Positions 34,813-44,520 are shown, counted from the stretch's first letter. The stretch: 64,000 nt of DNA from Kangiella marina (GCF_039541235.1 NZ_BAABFV010000001.1:744001-808000); one strand, 5' to 3'. The notes: generated by a model not told the origin, from the sequence alone. Made by a program: numbers and translations.

Positions 34813-37434
34813 TTAACGGCGATAGAATAATGCAGCTAATGCGGGTAATAAGAAAATTGCACCTAACATGTTCACTAAGAACATAAAGGTCAGCATAATT
34901 CCCATATCAGCTTGGTACTGTAAAGCAGAGAATATCCACGTGCTCACACCAATCGCTAAGGTTAACCCCGTGAATAGCACTGCATTACCCGTTAACTTCA
35001 GGGTTTCAAAATAGGCTTCCGATACAGAGCGGCCCTCGCGGATAAATCCGACCATACGCGAGAAGATGTAGATACCATAATCGACACCAATACCTACGCC
35101 CAATGCAATCACCGGTAAGGTTGCCACCGTCAAGCCGATTTCTAGCCACGTCATTAATGTTTGCGCCAGCAGAGACACCACGACCAGCGGTAACACCACG
35201 CAGATTGTACCTCTAACCGAGCGGAAGCTAATCAAGCATAAGAGAGTCACGGCTAAATAGACCCAAATCATCATGGGCACTTGAGCCGCTTCAACCGCCT
35301 CATTAGTCGCAGCCATCACACCGACCGCTCCTGTCGCTAAGCGGAACTTAACTGGTTTAAAACCACTCGCAGGCAGTTGTTCTTTGATGGTTGCTTTAAT
35401 TTCGGTTAGTTGCTCTTGCGTAATATCAGTCGACTCTTGTAACTGTTGATCAACATACGTCTCAAGCGTGGGTCGGTCATTATCGTCACTGTAAGACAGG
35501 TCTGCGTATTCGGTCATCAGTCCGTCTAAGCGACTCTTAATGGATTCTTTTTGCTCTTCTTCAAGGTTGGCGAAATTAGCGTCAATAGCAGACAGTACAT
35601 TCGACTTTTCTTGAGCAAGATAGTCTGCTTTAAATGATTTAACCGAGCTCACCACACGCTCAATGGTCTCAGCTTTATGGTCTTTTAAGAACACCATCAC
35701 CGGCATCACGCTACACCCTGTGTTAAGCAATCCTGTACTGGTTTCAACTCGGGCGATGGTATAAGGCAAGACAGCCTCATCTTTCGGTAGCATTTTCCAC
35801 TTCAAATTTCCTTCGCTAAGCAAACCATTAACGATTTTAGAAATTTGAGGCAAGCTTAAGGTCGATTGAACTCCATCAACATTGGCCATTTGCCACTGGA
35901 AGTCATCGATGGTTTCCATAATATTGTAGTAGGTACAACCATCTTCGCGTGTTTCCGCCAAGATTGAAATGACATCCGTTCCGATGGAGTATTTATCGGT
36001 AACGAACTTTGTGTCGATGTTATATGGCGAATCTTGCTTTAATGCTGGAGCACCCGCATGAAGATCACCGACCTTCATATTCTGTGATCCCCAGTAGCCC
36101 AGCAGTCCAAGCAAAATACCGACCACCACAACTACCGTCGCCATTGGCCGTTTAGCAAACACCGCTAGCTTATGCCAAATCACTTCGTGAGACTTTTCTC
36201 GCTTTTGAACATTACTGACAAACTTATCGCTGAACTGCGTGTACGAAATCAGCAGCGGCAACAGTATTAGGTTAGTCAGAATAAGCACGGCCACACCAAT
36301 ACTGGCTGTAATGGCAAGCTCGCGAATTATATCAATTTCGATCAACTGCAACGTCAGGAAGCCAATGGTGTCACTGAGTAGCGCGACGCCACCCGGTACA
36401 ATCAAACCTGCACATGCAACGATAGAGGCATCGAATACTTTTAAGCCTTTGCCCACATTATGTTGCACGCCGTTGATCATTTGTACGCCATGACTGACGC
36501 CAATCGCAAAGATTAAGAATGGAATTAAAATGGACATCGGATCGATGCCATATCCCATGGCTGTCAGAATACCTAGCTGCCAAACAACTGCCACACTCGA
36601 AGTCAATAACGGCAATATTGTTAGTTTGATAGAACGCGAGTACCAGAAAACCAATAGCGCAGTTATCAAAAAGGCAATCAAGAAGAAGAAAATGACATTG
36701 CCAGCACCATCACTGACATCGCCAATCATTTTGGCAAAGCCGATGATATGAACTTCAACGTTAGGGTATTCTGCCTCGATATCCGTACGCAGCGTCTCTA
36801 GCTGGTGTGCAACTTTCACATAGTCTGTTTGCACCATCTGTGACAGTGCATTCCCATCAGCATCTAACTCTAACTCAGCATTAGGGTCGTTATACTCTGA
36901 AAACAACTGAGCTGAAATCATGGCTGACGTGAAGTCGTTAGACACTAAGCGTCCTCGAATCCCCGCTTTTAGGATATTTTCACGGACTTTGGCGAAAGCT
37001 TCGTCTTTACTCACCTGCTCAAACTCAGGTGGAATAACAGGTCCACCCTCTAAGCCCTGTTCGCTTGCCTCGATGTAACGAACAGACGGTGAAAATAATG
37101 ATTGGACCTGAGACTGATTAACGCCTTCAATGCCTTCAACACGATCATCAGCTTTTCGTAGCGCTTCAAAGAAATCTTCGGAGAAAATTTCTCCCTCTTT
37201 GGCTTCTAAGGCGACAAATACTCGATTGGCACCGCCAAACTCTTCTTGGTACTGCAGATACGTTTGCATGTACTCATGTTTCAGCGGAATATTTTTTTCG
37301 AAGCTTGCATCAATTCTGAGTTGAGAGACGAAATATCCCATTACCACAGTTACGATGGCAAAAAGAGCAACCCATATCGCACGCTTGGAAAATAACAGGG
37401 ACTTAACAAAAGGTTCTAATTTATTATTTGCCAT
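34813..37434 (-). CDS. RND-superfamily (MMPL-type) transporter
   Basis: An 873-aa inner-membrane protein with the RND plan: one helix, a large periplasmic loop, five to six helices, a second helix-loop unit and the remaining helices (about 12 in all). MMPL/SSD-like motifs include GVSHGVQMINGV and GVGIGVDYGIYIFSRM. There is no adjacent membrane-fusion gene, so it is not a classic tripartite drug pump; hopanoid, lipid or sterol exporters share this shape. It ends a four-gene operon after the YCF48 gene, whose stop it overlaps by 11 bp. Ribosome site GAAGGTC. Confidence 0.9.
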   Translation of the reverse strand: MANNKLEPFVKSLLFSKRAIWVALFAIVTVVMGYFVSQLRIDASFEKNIPLKHEYMQTYLQYQEEFGGANRVFVALEAKEGEIFSEDFFEALRKADDRVEGIEGVNQSQVQSLFSPSVRYIEASEQGLEGGPVIPPEFEQVSKDEAFAKVRENILKAGIRGRLVSNDFTSAMISAQLFSEYNDPNAELELDADGNALSQMVQTDYVKVAHQLETLRTDIEAEYPNVEVHIIGFAKMIGDVSDGAGNVIFFFLIAFLITALLVFWYSRSIKLTILPLLTSSVAVVWQLGILTAMGYGIDPMSILIPFLIFAIGVSHGVQMINGVQHNVGKGLKVFDASIVACAGLIVPGGVALLSDTIGFLTLQLIEIDIIRELAITASIGVAVLILTNLILLPLLISYTQFSDKFVSNVQKREKSHEVIWHKLAVFAKRPMATVVVVVGILLGLLGYWGSQNMKVGDLHAGAPALKQDSPYNIDTKFVTDKYSIGTDVISILAETREDGCTYYNIMETIDDFQWQMANVDGVQSTLSLPQISKIVNGLLSEGNLKWKMLPKDEAVLPYTIARVETSTGLLNTGCSVMPVMVFLKDHKAETIERVVSSVKSFKADYLAQEKSNVLSAIDANFANLEEEQKESIKSRLDGLMTEYADLSYSDDNDRPTLETYVDQQLQESTDITQEQLTEIKATIKEQLPASGFKPVKFRLATGAVGVMAATNEAVEAAQVPMMIWVYLAVTLLCLISFRSVRGTICVVLPLVVVSLLAQTLMTWLEIGLTVATLPVIALGVGIGVDYGIYIFSRMVGFIREGRSVSEAYFETLKLTGNAVLFTGLTLAIGVSTWIFSALQYQADMGIMLTFMFLVNMLGAIFLLPALAALFYRR

Positions 37435-38452
37435 CTTTTTGACCTTCTTTTACTGATTTTTTAGAGCTCACAGCGTCAAACGTTTCAACACCACCTTCTC
37501 CCACAATAATGAATCGATTGTCACCTAAGCCAACTAGCGCAGCGCGCCCCTTAAGATCGGTTCGCTTACGAATGGATACATCATTGCCTTTCTTGGTCAC
37601 CAACACACCACCGGTACCAACCAGCACTAACTCACCTTGTGGCGTGATTAACATATCGTGTAAACCCGCTTCATTTTGTAAGCGGATCGACGTCCAAGTC
37701 ACTCCATCATCATTTGAGTGGAATAAGTTCCCCCTCAAACCATAAACATAAATATCACTGCCATTAACCGAAATACCAAAGAAAGAACCCTCATAAGGCG
37801 AATCCAGCTTTTGCCATGTTTCACCAGCATCCTTTGTTACCGCAATCATGCCTTTACTAAACTCTTCACCCATCTCATCGGCTTCGGCAATATACTTCTC
37901 GCCAGCCATATACCAAGTGTCGCCAGACAGTTGTTCGAGGTCATAAAAGTGACTGAAACCATCATACACATCACTCAGACTGGCAATTTCTCTGTTTTCC
38001 CAAGTCTCTCCACCGTCTGTGCTCTCTAGATATAGACCATAGGAACCAATAGCCGTAATATTGTCTTCTGAGGTATAGAGAACATTAAATAATGCTGGCT
38101 GTAGGTTCGAGACCTCTTGATGACTGAGCACCCAAGTTTCCCCAGCGTCAGTCGTCAACAATACGGTTTGATCAAAACCAACTGCCACACCGCGCTTGTC
38201 ATCAAGAAAGTCAACAGCTGTTAGGTTCACATCAACAGGAACAGGGACTTGTCGCCACGTCTGGCCGCTATCATCGGTGATAAGGATGTGGCCCCGTTGA
38301 CCGACAGTAACGAAGCGCTCATCAGACACTTTAACGATGTCGAGTAGGAGCGAGCTTTTAGCTTTTGGAGCGATTACGGCAGGTCCTGCTTGAAGTATCA
38401 TTGATGCCACTAGGACCAAGCCACTTATTAGAACTTGTAGGACAGTTTTCAT
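37424..38452 (-). CDS. YCF48/BNR-repeat periplasmic protein
   Basis: From ATG 38452 the product is 342 aa; an upstream frame to 38614 runs back into the DUF1329 gene and is not used. A signal peptide of about 22 residues (MKTVLQVLISGLVLVASMILQAGPA) precedes repeated beta-propeller blades with Asp-box motifs (DDSGQTWRQV, DAGETWVLSH, DGGETWENRE, DAGETWQKLD, DDGVTWTSIR). This is the YCF48/BNR-like fold. In this operon it is probably an assembly or substrate-handling factor for the RND transporter, by analogy to related clusters. Confidence 0.87.
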   Translation of the reverse strand: MKTVLQVLISGLVLVASMILQAGPAVIAPKAKSSLLLDIVKVSDERFVTVGQRGHILITDDSGQTWRQVPVPVDVNLTAVDFLDDKRGVAVGFDQTVLLTTDAGETWVLSHQEVSNLQPALFNVLYTSEDNITAIGSYGLYLESTDGGETWENREIASLSDVYDGFSHFYDLEQLSGDTWYMAGEKYIAEADEMGEEFSKGMIAVTKDAGETWQKLDSPYEGSFFGISVNGSDIYVYGLRGNLFHSNDDGVTWTSIRLQNEAGLHDMLITPQGELVLVGTGGVLVTKKGNDVSIRKRTDLKGRAALVGLGDNRFIIVGEGGVETFDAVSSKKSVKEGQKDGK

Positions 38453-38482
38453 TGTTTTGGTATTTTCTTGATAGTAATAGCA

Positions 38483-38507
38483 AAGCGGCCGGTGAACCCG
38501 ACCGCTT
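38483..38507 (-). other. Intercistronic hairpin between DUF1329 and YCF48 genes
   Basis: A GC-rich 10-bp stem (AAGCGGCCGG 38483-38492 with 38498-38507, one wobble) and a 5-nt loop just after the DUF1329 stop. Without a T run it is unlikely to terminate; it may set relative mRNA levels of the upstream and downstream genes. Confidence 0.5.
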
Positions 38508-38516
38508 GTGTAGTGT

Positions 38517-39893
38517 TTATCGACGACCGATTCTGCGCAGCGCCGATGGAGTAAAATGTGAGCCCCTGAAGTCTGCATTAAAGTTATACATATCTTCTTG
38601 GTTATCAAGGCCAATCACTAGGTAACGGCCAGAAGGAAGATCGTAGTAAGTTTCCAATGTCGACCATAAGGTTGGTACGTCATAGTAGTTGATAGGGTAA
38701 GCCATCGCTACACGCCACAACTCATCACGCTCGTCGTACATTTCTTCGGCTACGATCTGGTAGCTGTCTTCATCAATATAGAAAACACGTTTCTTGTACT
38801 GGTGACGAGTGTTCTCTTTCAAATTAGCTTCTAAGACCCATACACGGTGTTTTTCATAGCGCACTAAATCTTGGTTAATAACGCCAGGCTTAATGATTTC
38901 GTCATACTCGACTTGATCAGAGTGAAGCTTATAGTTGTTGTATGGAATATAAACTTCTTTTTTGCCCTTGATTGTCCAGTTATAACGGTCAGGAGCACCG
39001 TTGAACATATCAAAATCATCAGTAGTACGTAGGCCATCAGATGCTGTACCCGGTGCATCATAAGCAACATTTGGAGCACGGCGAACACGACGCTGACCCG
39101 GGTTGTAAGTCCAAGCTTTACGTGGCTCAGCAACCTGATCCATGGTTTCATGAACCAATAATGCTGTACCCGCTAGACGCGCTGGAGCTTCAACGATTTG
39201 GCGGAATAAAAACAGGACGTTACCTTCAGCCAATTGTTCCGGCGTCATGTCTGGCTCATTGTAGATGTGGTGTAATTCGTCTTTCAGCTTTACTAGAACA
39301 TAATCACCATCAGCCAAAGGCGTTGCTTGGCCAACTTCACGCTCTACCGAAACCCCGCGATAACGCGTTATTGAGTTCCAAATTAACTGTAAACCATTTT
39401 CAGGAAATGGGAATGGAACACCAATAGAAGCGCCTTTAATACCATTACCACCTTCAATCAATTCTGCGCGCGGCGCATTTGCTTTGATTGCATCATAAAT
39501 ATTCTGTGGGAATGACGCTGAGCGACGAGTTTTGTAGATGTTCATCTTATAATTTTCAGGGTAGGTCTTGAATAACGCAACCTGACCTACCGTAAGAAAA
39601 TCTTCGTACTCTTTATAATTTGAAGCCGTAATCGTAAATTCAACTTCATCTTCAGCAAAAGGATCAGGGTGGTGGTCCCCAACCTCATAACCCTCAGGAG
39701 CTTGCTGAATACCACCGGTCCAAGCTGGGATAGAGCCATCTGCATTACCTGCTCTTTCCGAGCCCATTGGGGTATAAACATCTCCACCTAACTGGGCAGC
39801 TTTTTCTTGTGTGACTTTTGCAGAAGCTACTCCCGAAAAGAGTACTGAAGCGACTGCACTCGCCAATAACCATTTATTCATAATCTTAGCCAT
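38517..39893 (-). CDS. DUF1329 exported protein
   Basis: A 458-aa exported protein with a signal peptide ending near GVASAK (about residue 25). The DUF1329 pattern is clear: LGGDVYTPMGSERAGNADGSIPAWTGG near the mature start, a lipocalin/LolB-like beta-sheet body, and RYEKHRVWVLEANLKENTRHQYKKRVFYIDED toward the end. Members sit in the periplasm or outer membrane and are usually found with DUF1302 proteins. A shorter start at 39881 is possible. It lies 18 bp after the DUF1302 gene. Confidence 0.9.
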   Translation of the reverse strand: MAKIMNKWLLASAVASVLFSGVASAKVTQEKAAQLGGDVYTPMGSERAGNADGSIPAWTGGIQQAPEGYEVGDHHPDPFAEDEVEFTITASNYKEYEDFLTVGQVALFKTYPENYKMNIYKTRRSASFPQNIYDAIKANAPRAELIEGGNGIKGASIGVPFPFPENGLQLIWNSITRYRGVSVEREVGQATPLADGDYVLVKLKDELHHIYNEPDMTPEQLAEGNVLFLFRQIVEAPARLAGTALLVHETMDQVAEPRKAWTYNPGQRRVRRAPNVAYDAPGTASDGLRTTDDFDMFNGAPDRYNWTIKGKKEVYIPYNNYKLHSDQVEYDEIIKPGVINQDLVRYEKHRVWVLEANLKENTRHQYKKRVFYIDEDSYQIVAEEMYDERDELWRVAMAYPINYYDVPTLWSTLETYYDLPSGRYLVIGLDNQEDMYNFNADFRGSHFTPSALRRIGRR

Positions 39894-39911
39894 AAACTGT
39901 TAATACCCTTA

Positions 39912-41813
39912 TTAGAATGAGTAACTTAGTGCCAGAGAAACGTAATCTCTATCGGAAATTAGGTTTTTATCCCCTGCACCAAAGAATGAGTTATATGCGA
40001 AATCGACTTTCCAGCGGCGCTGGTAATCAAAACTCGTACCTAGCGCTATAGACTGACGATCTTCCAGGAAGTTCGAAATAGGCGCTGGTGTATTACCCTT
40101 TACGTCGTGCTGGAATACGATGCGAGGCTGCATGTTCCAACCGCTAAATACGTCGTTATAATCCCAGCGCATGGCGATACGGTAACCCCAAGAGAAGTCA
40201 TCCGCGAAACCATCGGTCATGCCTTCACACTCGGTTGTTACACGTTGTCCAGTTGCTGGATTGGTAAAGCCACAAGGCGTACTGCCAGGAGGCGCTAATT
40301 CAAAAACACCACCAACTCGGCCATTACCATTAGCGTCTACAGCGCGATCCGGGTTGCCTGAACGGAATGTACCCTCAGCTTCATAACGTAGTTCGCTTTG
40401 ATCTGGCATATCTAAAATCTGATTTAAGCCAAACTCAACTAAGAATACCGTTTGATCAGAGCCGAATGTAGGTCCAAGAAGATTAGTAATAGTCATCTGG
40501 GCCTGAATAGTGTCATGCAAGCGATAACCCGAGATTTCCTCTCCAAGACCAACGCCGTTAGCTACTTGGCTTGTACCGGGAGGGATTTGACCAATAGGCT
40601 CTAAAGTCGCAAAAAGCAACTCTACGTCATCAACCTGTAAAGGCTCATCTTTACGATAAGAAATCTCACCGGCTAACGATAAACCGCTGTCAGTTGCCGT
40701 ATTGAAACTGATACCACCCATTTGAATATCTTCTGGATACTCTAGGAAACCACGAACGGTACCCGTGTTATCGGCAGCATTGGCAGAAATAATAGGACGA
40801 CGGTTGTGGTAGTTCATGTAATAGAAGCCCCACTCGGTACCGCCTTCACTGAAATAACCCAATTTAAAACCATACTGGCCATTATCGTCTGCTTCACGCG
40901 TATCTACACGGCGTGCAACGGTACCAGGCTGACCTTCAGGGAATTGTGCAAAACCCAAGTGCACTTCCGAGCCCTTTAGGCCTAAGAAGTCACGAGTTGC
41001 AAAATAAGTACCAGGCTCATCTGTTCTCACTGGCTCCCACTCAAACTGATAAAACGCCTGAGCAGCCCAGCTTTCTGATAAATCGATCGATGCCCATAAC
41101 ATGCGCGATGGGATGAAGGCTTCTTTTAACTCTGCACCAGGGTTTCTTAGTGTTCTCAAGTCAACCGCATTGGCCTCAGACAAGCTGTGTTGGATAAAAG
41201 TACTTTCACCCCAACTAACAACTTGCTCACCTAAGCGAACTTGTAAAATACTATAGTCACCGACCTCAAAGTTAGCCCAAGCATACACATCCAGCATACG
41301 AGCATCATAACCTTGCTCTTTACGTGCTGTTGTCTCGCCGGCAGCATAAGCACCTTCTGGATAGGTATCTAGGTCACGGAATCGTAACTCCTTATCCATC
41401 AATACTCGGTCGTAGTACCACAAGCCACGGGCAAATAAACCATAATCACCGTCTTTATGACGCATATCAAATTCATGCGTGCCTTTGATGACTTGAGAGA
41501 AGAAATCGCCTTTGTTGAAATTCAGATTGCCGTCATCCGAGTTATTCGACCACGCACCATCGGGCACTGTTCCAGAGCCATAGAGGTTGGTAATCGACAT
41601 CCCCGTTTCTTGTTGATAAAGATTTGCCTTACCAACCAAATTACGGTCGCGCTCTTCAACGCGCATACTTGCACCGACTGAAATCGTTGAGTCGAAGCTA
41701 TATTCAAAGTTTTCACTTTCCCAACCTACAGCATTAGATGCAGATGCGGCTACAGCCATTGAGACACCAGCGGCAATCTTAGATAAGGTCATTAGAGGTT
41801 TCTTACTATTCAT
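39912..41813 (-). CDS. DUF1302 outer-membrane barrel protein
   Basis: A 633-aa protein with a signal peptide (cleavage near ASASNAVGWESE, about residue 28) and a long beta-barrel-like body ending in ALSYSF, the expected aromatic C-terminus. Family landmarks include RLGEQVVSWGEST and an early YSFDSTISVGASMRVEERD strand. It opens the DUF1302-DUF1329-YCF48-RND operon, so it may be the outer-membrane gate of a transport system. The ribosome site AAGGAATTGT before ATG is strong. The upstream region carries a 14-bp palindrome. Confidence 0.9.
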   Translation of the reverse strand: MNSKKPLMTLSKIAAGVSMAVAASASNAVGWESENFEYSFDSTISVGASMRVEERDRNLVGKANLYQQETGMSITNLYGSGTVPDGAWSNNSDDGNLNFNKGDFFSQVIKGTHEFDMRHKDGDYGLFARGLWYYDRVLMDKELRFRDLDTYPEGAYAAGETTARKEQGYDARMLDVYAWANFEVGDYSILQVRLGEQVVSWGESTFIQHSLSEANAVDLRTLRNPGAELKEAFIPSRMLWASIDLSESWAAQAFYQFEWEPVRTDEPGTYFATRDFLGLKGSEVHLGFAQFPEGQPGTVARRVDTREADDNGQYGFKLGYFSEGGTEWGFYYMNYHNRRPIISANAADNTGTVRGFLEYPEDIQMGGISFNTATDSGLSLAGEISYRKDEPLQVDDVELLFATLEPIGQIPPGTSQVANGVGLGEEISGYRLHDTIQAQMTITNLLGPTFGSDQTVFLVEFGLNQILDMPDQSELRYEAEGTFRSGNPDRAVDANGNGRVGGVFELAPPGSTPCGFTNPATGQRVTTECEGMTDGFADDFSWGYRIAMRWDYNDVFSGWNMQPRIVFQHDVKGNTPAPISNFLEDRQSIALGTSFDYQRRWKVDFAYNSFFGAGDKNLISDRDYVSLALSYSF

Positions 41814-41956
41814 ACAATTCCTTCCCCCATCGACAGGAATTAACTGTTTATAACATTATTTATTAAGCGGCTTTCCATAAGACGTCATACCACTTGTTAA
41901 TTTGCATACTATCAATAATTTCTACTTTTAAGCAAGAAATATAACGGAGAGAAAAA

Positions 41957-41970
41957 TTTAGACGTCTAAA
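41957..41970. promoter_or_regulatory. 14-bp palindrome upstream of the DUF1302 operon
   Basis: TTTAGACGTCTAAA is a perfect palindrome about 145 bp upstream of the DUF1302 start. A second GACGTC lies at 41881-41886. These may be operator half-sites; no regulator is encoded next to them. Confidence 0.35.
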
Positions 41971-42051
41971 CGAAAGTATCAAATTGCGATTAGAGTCTTT
42001 GCTGGCTAGCTTTTAAGCCGTTTTGGTAGATTTTTGAATAACATTAAAGAA

Positions 42052-42084
42052 GAGCCCGTCGCAGACAAATCTGCTTCAGGGCTC
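42052..42084 (-). terminator. Probable terminator of the GntR-ABC operon
   Basis: On the minus strand GAGCCC pairs with GGGCTC, with an inner GCAGA/TCTGC stem, followed by TTCTTT. The T tract is weak, so termination may be partial. It lies 19 bp after the 63-residue gene. Confidence 0.5.
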
Positions 42085-42102
42085 ATAGACTGGATCAGTT
42101 AA

Positions 42103-42294
42103 TTATGAATCGAGACTAACGAAAATATTTTTCAGTCCTTTGTGAATGGTCTCGACCGTTTCCAAGCTATTGAGTACACCTACTTCAGGTTGTACGCGGT
42201 TCATTTTCGCAGCAACGATATAACCCATTGCGGCAATTGCTACATACAAACAAATTTGATTCACCCTTTTGCTTGTTTTCCTGTTGTAAGTCAT
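42103..42294 (-). CDS. 63-residue single-pass membrane protein in the ABC operon
   Basis: A small protein with a basic N-terminus (MTYNRKTSKR), one hydrophobic helix (about 13-31, ICLYVAIAAMGYIVA) and a 30-residue tail. It has an excellent ribosome site (AAGGAGAAACTG before ATG) and follows the permease by 27 bp. It is probably translated from the same message. I do not recognise the family; it could be an accessory subunit of the ABC system. Confidence 0.75.
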   Translation of the reverse strand: MTYNRKTSKRVNQICLYVAIAAMGYIVAAKMNRVQPEVGVLNSLETVETIHKGLKNIFVSLDS

Positions 42295-42321
42295 CAGTTT
42301 CTCCTTTTAATCTGTACTCAA

Positions 42322-43281
42322 TTAAAACGCTTCGTCACGGAATCGGCGAATGTAGATAGCTCCTGCAATCATCGCCGCACCAAGAATAATTCCAATCCAA
42401 AAACCGCTATCTTGGAACTGCTGACCAAAAGACATAAATTCAAGCTCATCAAAGATAGGAATGTCATCTTCAACATCGGCTCGCTTCTGCGAAAACTCTA
42501 CCGCTAACGCGTTAAAAGGGGCCACGAGCGCTTGCACCACACCAAACATCTTTTCGCCCAGGAAGCTAAAGACGTGCGCTGTTTTAAAAATCATGCCTTC
42601 CGCGATAACCGTCAAGACAGGCGGAACCGTTGCGACTAAAAATGGGACTTTCTTGGTCCAGCTTGAGACTAATAAGAGGTAGCCCACAAAAGGTATTGCC
42701 CATAACATCGCCATATACATAGCGGCTAATTGATACACCGCAATTTTGAAGAACCCTGAGTTAGCCCACAAAGCACTCCAAGCGTTAACGTCAGATAACC
42801 AAGCAAAGACCGTTCCTATGATCAACATGGCTAGATTAGTCGATATAATCACTAACCAATATATAAATGGTGCCACGATAATCACTGATATCGCTTTAGA
42901 CAAAACCGTCTGCGAATCAGACACCGGCATCGACTTCCAGAACAGGATACTTTTATCTTTGCGATCATCATATAAAGCACCAAGGCAATAGAAGAAGCCT
43001 ACGATCGCGAGCACGATATAAAAGCTATACACCGCTGAATAAAGTGCACTCTGCGTGGCAAAGGCTTTGAAGTCAGCATCGACAGACACATCATATAGCT
43101 TAAATAAGCCGCCAAGATCATGAGAGCCGTATTCACCGGTTTGAATGCTTCCACTCGAGGCGATAATTAAGCCCAAAGTTGCAGTGAAGATCGTGATCCC
43201 CGTAATAACCAGCGGCACCCAGAAAAAGCTGGTTTTGTTTTCCCAGTACTCTCTCTTTAACAAGGTTACAAACGTATTCAT
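42322..43281 (-). CDS. ABC-2 type transporter permease
   Basis: A 319-aa membrane protein with six main helices and a large outside loop after the first, the ABC-2 layout (NTFVTLLKREYWENKTSFFWVPLVI at the start; ILFWKSMPVSDSQTVLSKAI near the cytosolic loop). The start overlaps the ATPase gene stop by 4 bp. With a GntR(YtrA-type) regulator upstream, this resembles envelope-stress-induced ABC exporters. The substrate is unknown. Confidence 0.88.
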   Translation of the reverse strand: MNTFVTLLKREYWENKTSFFWVPLVITGITIFTATLGLIIASSGSIQTGEYGSHDLGGLFKLYDVSVDADFKAFATQSALYSAVYSFYIVLAIVGFFYCLGALYDDRKDKSILFWKSMPVSDSQTVLSKAISVIIVAPFIYWLVIISTNLAMLIIGTVFAWLSDVNAWSALWANSGFFKIAVYQLAAMYMAMLWAIPFVGYLLLVSSWTKKVPFLVATVPPVLTVIAEGMIFKTAHVFSFLGEKMFGVVQALVAPFNALAVEFSQKRADVEDDIPIFDELEFMSFGQQFQDSGFWIGIILGAAMIAGAIYIRRFRDEAF

Positions 43282-44153
43282 GCTGCTTCTCCTTTCGCTT
43301 TCTCTTCTCCCCTCATTTTTGCCACAAACAGATCGGCAACACTCGGTTTTCTAACTTTGCCCATTTCTTCTAACTGACTTCGGTCCACGCCGTTAAACAA
43401 GCAGACCTTCTGTCCAAATACTTCTCGTACGTTCATGGGTTTCAGTGCCATAGCAGCTTCTTCAAACTCTTTCTCCACCATCACCTCGAAGTAAGATTGA
43501 GCAACAGCTTCCATGCTGTCATCCAACACAATACCGCCGTCTTGAATGAAGACTAGATCACTTAGAATGTGCTCAATTTCTTCAACCTGGTGAGTGGTGA
43601 TGATAATGGTACGTTCTGAGTCGAAATAATCATTTAAGAGTTTTTCATAAAATGATTTACGGTACAGAATGTCCAACCCAAGTGTTGGCTCATCAAGAAT
43701 CAACAAGTCTGCATCAATCGCCATAATTAACGCTAAATGCAGCTGCGCCACCATCCCTTTTGAAAGGGCTTTAACTTTACTATCGCGCTTAATCTTGGTT
43801 TCTGATAAATACTGCTCACATAACTCACGGTTGAATTTAGGGTGGACTCCCTCCACAAAATCTATCGCTTGGCTCACTTTGATCCAGCGCGGCAACACAG
43901 CCACGTCTGCCACAAAGCACACGCGTTGCATCAATTCATCGCGTTGCTTATGCGGATCTAAACCAAGTACTTTCAAATCACCGGAATAGTTAGTTAAGCC
44001 TAGAACCGCTTTTAGTAAGGTTGTCTTCCCCGCCCCATTAGGACCAATCAATCCAAGAATACGGCCTTTATCGAGCTCGAAACTTACTTCATTCAAAGCT
44101 TTAAAGTTGCCATAAGATTTATTGACATTTTTCGCCGAAATGACACTAGCCAT
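43278..44153 (-). CDS. ABC transporter ATP-binding protein
   Basis: A 291-aa ATPase from ATG 44153, chosen for its AAGGAGG site nine bases upstream. Walker A is GPNGAGKTT, the signature loop is LSKGM rather than LSGGQ, Walker B is LLILDEPTLGLD and the switch is TTHQVEEIEH. LSKGM-type loops are common in YtrB-like exporters. The start overlaps the GntR stop by 8 bp and the end overlaps the permease, so three genes are translationally coupled. Confidence 0.92.
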   Translation of the reverse strand: MASVISAKNVNKSYGNFKALNEVSFELDKGRILGLIGPNGAGKTTLLKAVLGLTNYSGDLKVLGLDPHKQRDELMQRVCFVADVAVLPRWIKVSQAIDFVEGVHPKFNRELCEQYLSETKIKRDSKVKALSKGMVAQLHLALIMAIDADLLILDEPTLGLDILYRKSFYEKLLNDYFDSERTIIITTHQVEEIEHILSDLVFIQDGGIVLDDSMEAVAQSYFEVMVEKEFEEAAMALKPMNVREVFGQKVCLFNGVDRSQLEEMGKVRKPSVADLFVAKMRGEEKAKGEAA

Positions 44154-44520
44154 TGTCAGATTCCTCCTTATCGAGCGCATCCAGCAGCTCTTCTCTTGTA
44201 ATATTTAATCGTTTTAATTTTCTCAACAACGCAGGCAGCTCAGTCGTTAAAAATAACTCTCGCTCCTGCTGCAATAATTTACTTTTTGCGCCATCTACTA
44301 CAAACATACCTAACCCTCGCTTCTTCTCCGCTAACTGATCATCCACTAACAACTGATAAGCTTTTGATACGGTAATTGGATTCAGCTTATATTCTGCTGA
44401 AACGGTCCTTACCGACGGCAAAGCTTCACCCTCTGCTAAGTTCCCTTCTAGAATCATGTTTTGAACACGATCCCTCAGTTGGAGGTAGATTGGTTGTGAG
44501 TCATCCCACTGTATCTGCAT
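44146..44520 (-). CDS. GntR-family regulator, YtrA subfamily
   Basis: A 124-aa repressor: a winged helix-turn-helix at 11-75 (LPSVRTVSAEYKLNPITVSKAYQLL) and a short 40-residue tail instead of a ligand-binding domain. This is the YtrA type, which senses cell-envelope stress and represses an attached ABC operon. A 24-bp inverted repeat 113 bp upstream is the likely operator, implying autoregulation. Confidence 0.93.
   Translation of the reverse strand: MQIQWDDSQPIYLQLRDRVQNMILEGNLAEGEALPSVRTVSAEYKLNPITVSKAYQLLVDDQLAEKKRGLGMFVVDGAKSKLLQQERELFLTTELPALLRKLKRLNITREELLDALDKEESDNG

Noticed and set aside
37424-38614. Longer 396-residue reading of the YCF48 gene
   Set aside because: The first 54 codons overlap the DUF1329 gene and precede a normal signal peptide that begins at 38452.
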